Part shown: in pieces, positions 6,742 through 8,380 of the stretch
Layout: every line of letters starts with the position of its first letter
How positions within the stretch are numbered: position 1 is the stretch's first letter
From: Bradyrhizobium sp.
Lineage (GTDB): Bacteria; Pseudomonadota; Alphaproteobacteria; Rhizobiales; Xanthobacteraceae
Length of the DNA: 8,380 nt
Reading direction: 5' to 3'
NCBI GenBank assembly: GCA_028290165.1
Contig: JAQGKJ010000638.1
Location: 1 to 8,380, forward strand
Program-made: the position numbers and the translations under genes
The notes under the pieces: generated by a model
What the model was told of the DNA's origin: nothing
Seen by the model: only the letters and a program-made list of their open reading frames with translations
The model's database searches: none

Positions 6742-7689
6742 ATGCCCGTCGTTCTCGATCCCGATGCCGCCGCCATCTACAAGGCGTTTCAGGAAGCCGG
6801 CCGTCCGGCTTATGAGACGCTGACACCGCCGGTAGCCCGCGAGTCCTATTTAGCGGCCCGCTTCGTCAGCAATCCGGAACCGCCCGAGCTGAAGTCGGTG
6901 GAGCCGCTCACGATCCCCGCGCCTCAGGGATTGGTCCCCGCAAGAATCTACACGCCGAAGATTTTGCGCAACACAAATGGGCTCGCGCCCTGCCTGGTGT
7001 TTTTTCACGGCGGCGGCTGGACGATCGGCAATCTCGATTCCCACGATGTGGTGTGCCGGAAACTGGCCGACGAAGGCCAGCTGATCGTCATTTCCGTCGA
7101 CTATCGGCTCGCCCCCGAGCACAAATTTCCAGCCGCTATCGACGATGCTATCGCGTCGACGAAGTGGATCGCTGCCAATTCCAAACAGCTCGGCATCGAA
7201 GCATCGCGGCTCATGGTCGGCGGAGATAGCGCCGGCGGCAATCTCGCCGCGGCGGTGGCAATATCCGCGCGCGACGGCAACGGCCCGGCGATCGCGGCCC
7301 AGTTGCTGATCTATCCGGCCATCGACTTTGCGATGACGCATCCCTCGCATAGCGAGCCCGAAACCAGTATCCTGCTGACACATTCAGTGATCAGATGGTT
7401 TCGCGATCACTATCTGGCCGGCGCCGCAGATATTAGCGACTGGCGCGCTTCTCCAGCCCGCGCCGGGACACTGATCGGCTTGCCGCCGGCCTATGTGCTG
7501 ACCGCGGGCGCCGATCCCCTGCGCGACGAAGGCGACGAATACGCCCACCGCCTGAAAGAGGCCGGTGTCCCCGTGACCTACCGAACTTTTCCGGGTCAAT
7601 TCCATGGCTTCTTCACCATGGGCAAATTGCTGCAGCAGGCCAATGTCGCGGCAAAAGAAATCGGCGCCTGGCTGAAGGCGCTGGGCTAG
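6742..7689 (+). CDS. Alpha/beta hydrolase, hormone-sensitive lipase family (IV) esterase
   Basis: A 315-residue cytoplasmic carboxylesterase-type hydrolase. The HGGGW oxyanion motif (89-93), nucleophile Ser163 in GDSAGG, acid Asp258 (ADPLRDEG) and base His288 (FHGF) make a complete family IV triad. VDYRLAPEHKFPAA (119-132) is the classic family stretch. The N-terminal ~60 residues form the usual cap region (PDAAAIYKAFQEAG, then PPVAR). No signal peptide is seen. Length is typical for the family (about 310-320). It follows the SDR gene by 34 bases and has its own good ribosome site, so the two products may act in one pathway, for example oxidising an alcohol or reducing a ketone and hydrolysing an ester or lactone. 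No monooxygenase, CoA ligase or regulator lies beside them, so the substrate cannot be named. A candidate terminator follows. Confidence 0.93.
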   Translation: MPVVLDPDAAAIYKAFQEAGRPAYETLTPPVARESYLAARFVSNPEPPELKSVEPLTIPAPQGLVPARIYTPKILRNTNGLAPCLVFFHGGGWTIGNLDSHDVVCRKLADEGQLIVISVDYRLAPEHKFPAAIDDAIASTKWIAANSKQLGIEASRLMVGGDSAGGNLAAAVAISARDGNGPAIAAQLLIYPAIDFAMTHPSHSEPETSILLTHSVIRWFRDHYLAGAADISDWRASPARAGTLIGLPPAYVLTAGADPLRDEGDEYAHRLKEAGVPVTYRTFPGQFHGFFTMGKLLQQANVAAKEIGAWLKALG

Positions 7690-7698
7690 GGCGCCGAG

Positions 7699-7746
7699 AA
7701 AGCCGCCGCCGCGACCAGCGATGACGGCTTTAGACTTTATTTATTT
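7699..7746 (+). terminator. Candidate intrinsic terminator of the SDR-esterase operon
   Basis: AAAGCCG (7699-7705) pairs with CGGCTTT (7725-7731) as a perfect 7-bp outer stem; the 19-base interior can add a small CGC/GCG pairing. It is followed at once by a T-rich run with A interruptions (TTTATTTATTT). It lies 9 bases after the esterase stop and runs up to the stop of the convergent membrane-protein gene, so it separates the two. The long loop and broken T-run weaken the case. Confidence 0.4.
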
Positions 7747-8134
7747 ATGCCGCCTGTTGCTGTGTTCTACCGGCGGTGAGGAAGTATCCCGCCCCGACCG
7801 CCCCACACAGATAGATCAGCACCGTGGTCCAACCCAACGCATTGATCGTTCCGGAAGATGTCGCAACAATTGCCACGACTAAATTAACGGCATCGGCGAT
7901 GCCGGTCCCGATAAGTACCGCGCGCAACGCGGCCTCGTTATGGAAGTCCCTCGCGGACCAAAGTATGACGGCAATCGCGAGCAACGTCCCTCCGAATAAT
8001 CGCGACATCACCGCGACAGCTGGTGAATTTTCAACGCCATAGTTGCTCAGGACCTGGCCGGGAGCCAGCACGAAGCCGATCCCAAAAAGAAGGGAGAGAA
8101 CCGCAAAGATCGCAAAGAAGGTCTTTATCGTCAT
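7745..8134 (-). CDS. Small four-helix membrane protein, unknown function
   Basis: A 129-residue hydrophobic protein with four predicted helices at about 5-24, 41-60, 70-92 and 98-120. Polar loops: PGQVLSNYGVENS (25-37) after helix 1 and SARDFHNEAALR (60-71) after helix 2; the tail GRTQQQAA is short and polar. No cysteine pairs, metal motifs or catalytic motif are seen; the Asp81 and Asn84 in helix 3 are the main polar residues within the membrane. The start is backed by a strong ribosome site, AGGGGGA, on the minus strand (8141-8147), 6 bases from the ATG. I do not recognise a named family with confidence; it resembles the many small four-TM proteins of unknown function in proteobacteria and actinobacteria. 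It is convergent to the esterase and probably a single-gene unit in this window. Confidence 0.8.
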   Translation of the reverse strand: MTIKTFFAIFAVLSLLFGIGFVLAPGQVLSNYGVENSPAVAVMSRLFGGTLLAIAVILWSARDFHNEAALRAVLIGTGIADAVNLVVAIVATSSGTINALGWTTVLIYLCGAVGAGYFLTAGRTQQQAA

Positions 8135-8159
8135 AACAAATCCCCCTGCACATCCCGCT

Positions 8160-8176
8160 GACGGCGGAATGCCGTC
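8160..8176. repeat. Inverted repeat before the small membrane protein gene
   Basis: GACGGC (8160-8165) and GCCGTC (8171-8176) form a perfect 6-bp dyad with a 5-base spacer, 26 bases before the start codon of the minus-strand membrane-protein gene. It may be an operator or a leader hairpin. Only symmetry and position support it. Confidence 0.3.
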
Positions 8177-8380
8177 CGCCTTGCCAAACTAGCACAGCCT
8201 CGGGGATTCGTGATGCAATCAGCTGACGCCGGAGGCTCATGCGCACTCCATCTCCATTCCGGATAAAGGCAATTTATTCAATGTCCGTTTTCGCCCAACT
8301 ACGGACTGGTGCGCCGCAGCAAAACAGCATCTTCATCGACAATTTTTGACCGTGCAGCAGCAAGCTTGCAGGAATTGAAT
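8177..8380. other. Non-coding flank, nothing convincing seen
   Basis: This stretch is noticeably richer in A and T than the rest of the window, especially after about 8255, and carries no frame with the expected high third-position GC. It should hold the promoter of the minus-strand membrane-protein gene. A minus-strand TTGCAT and a weak TGCTAG 18 bases further on (about 8186-8215) are a poor candidate. No RNA gene or mobile-element end is recognisable. Confidence 0.4.

Noticed and set aside
8281..8349. 22-codon open frame starting at ATG 8281
   Set aside because: Too short, no well-spaced ribosome site, and no coding signature or recognisable sequence.

Overview
The window looks like chromosome from a high-GC alphaproteobacterium of the order Hyphomicrobiales. 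The best guess is the Bradyrhizobium/Rhodopseudomonas/Afipia group. The grounds are strong G/C preference at third codon positions, the neighbourhood accC - aat - DUF2155 protein that is typical of alphaproteobacteria, the CHASE3 and HisKA_2 kinases, and one close match to the general-stress sigma factor (EcfG) promoter. Genus assignment is inference.

Layout: (1) 1-729, 3' end of accC (biotin carboxylase of acetyl-CoA carboxylase), cut by the window edge. (2) 765-3950, a signalling block on the + strand: an EcfG-type promoter match, then a CHASE3 membrane histidine kinase, a stand-alone Rcp1-like receiver, and a receiver-HisKA_2 kinase, joined by two ATGA stop/start overlaps. (3) 4000-4677, aat (N-end-rule aminoacyl transferase), convergent at 11 bp with (4) a secreted DUF2155 protein on the - strand (4689-5675). 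(5) 5676-5915, a divergent intergenic region with an imperfect dyad and, on the - strand, what looks like the 3' remnant of a rhomboid-protease-like gene. (6) 5916-7689, a two-gene catabolic-looking operon: an SDR oxidoreductase and a hormone-sensitive-lipase-family esterase, with a candidate terminator. (7) 7745-8134 on the - strand, a small four-helix membrane protein of unknown function, and 246 bp beyond it with no convincing gene.

The most interesting element is the signalling block. It appears to be inserted in the otherwise housekeeping accC-aat neighbourhood. Its promoter match and its HisKA_2 kinase both point, independently, to the alphaproteobacterial general stress response, while no phyR, nepR or ecfG gene is present here. 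The likely job is sensing at the membrane by the CHASE3 kinase, passing phosphate to one or both receivers, and tuning the output of the cytoplasmic HisKA_2 kinase. The wiring is inference. The second point of interest is the junction at about 5916-5945, where the SDR start codon lies antisense to a rhomboid-like TM6 motif, suggesting that the SDR-esterase block was joined onto a broken membrane-protease gene.
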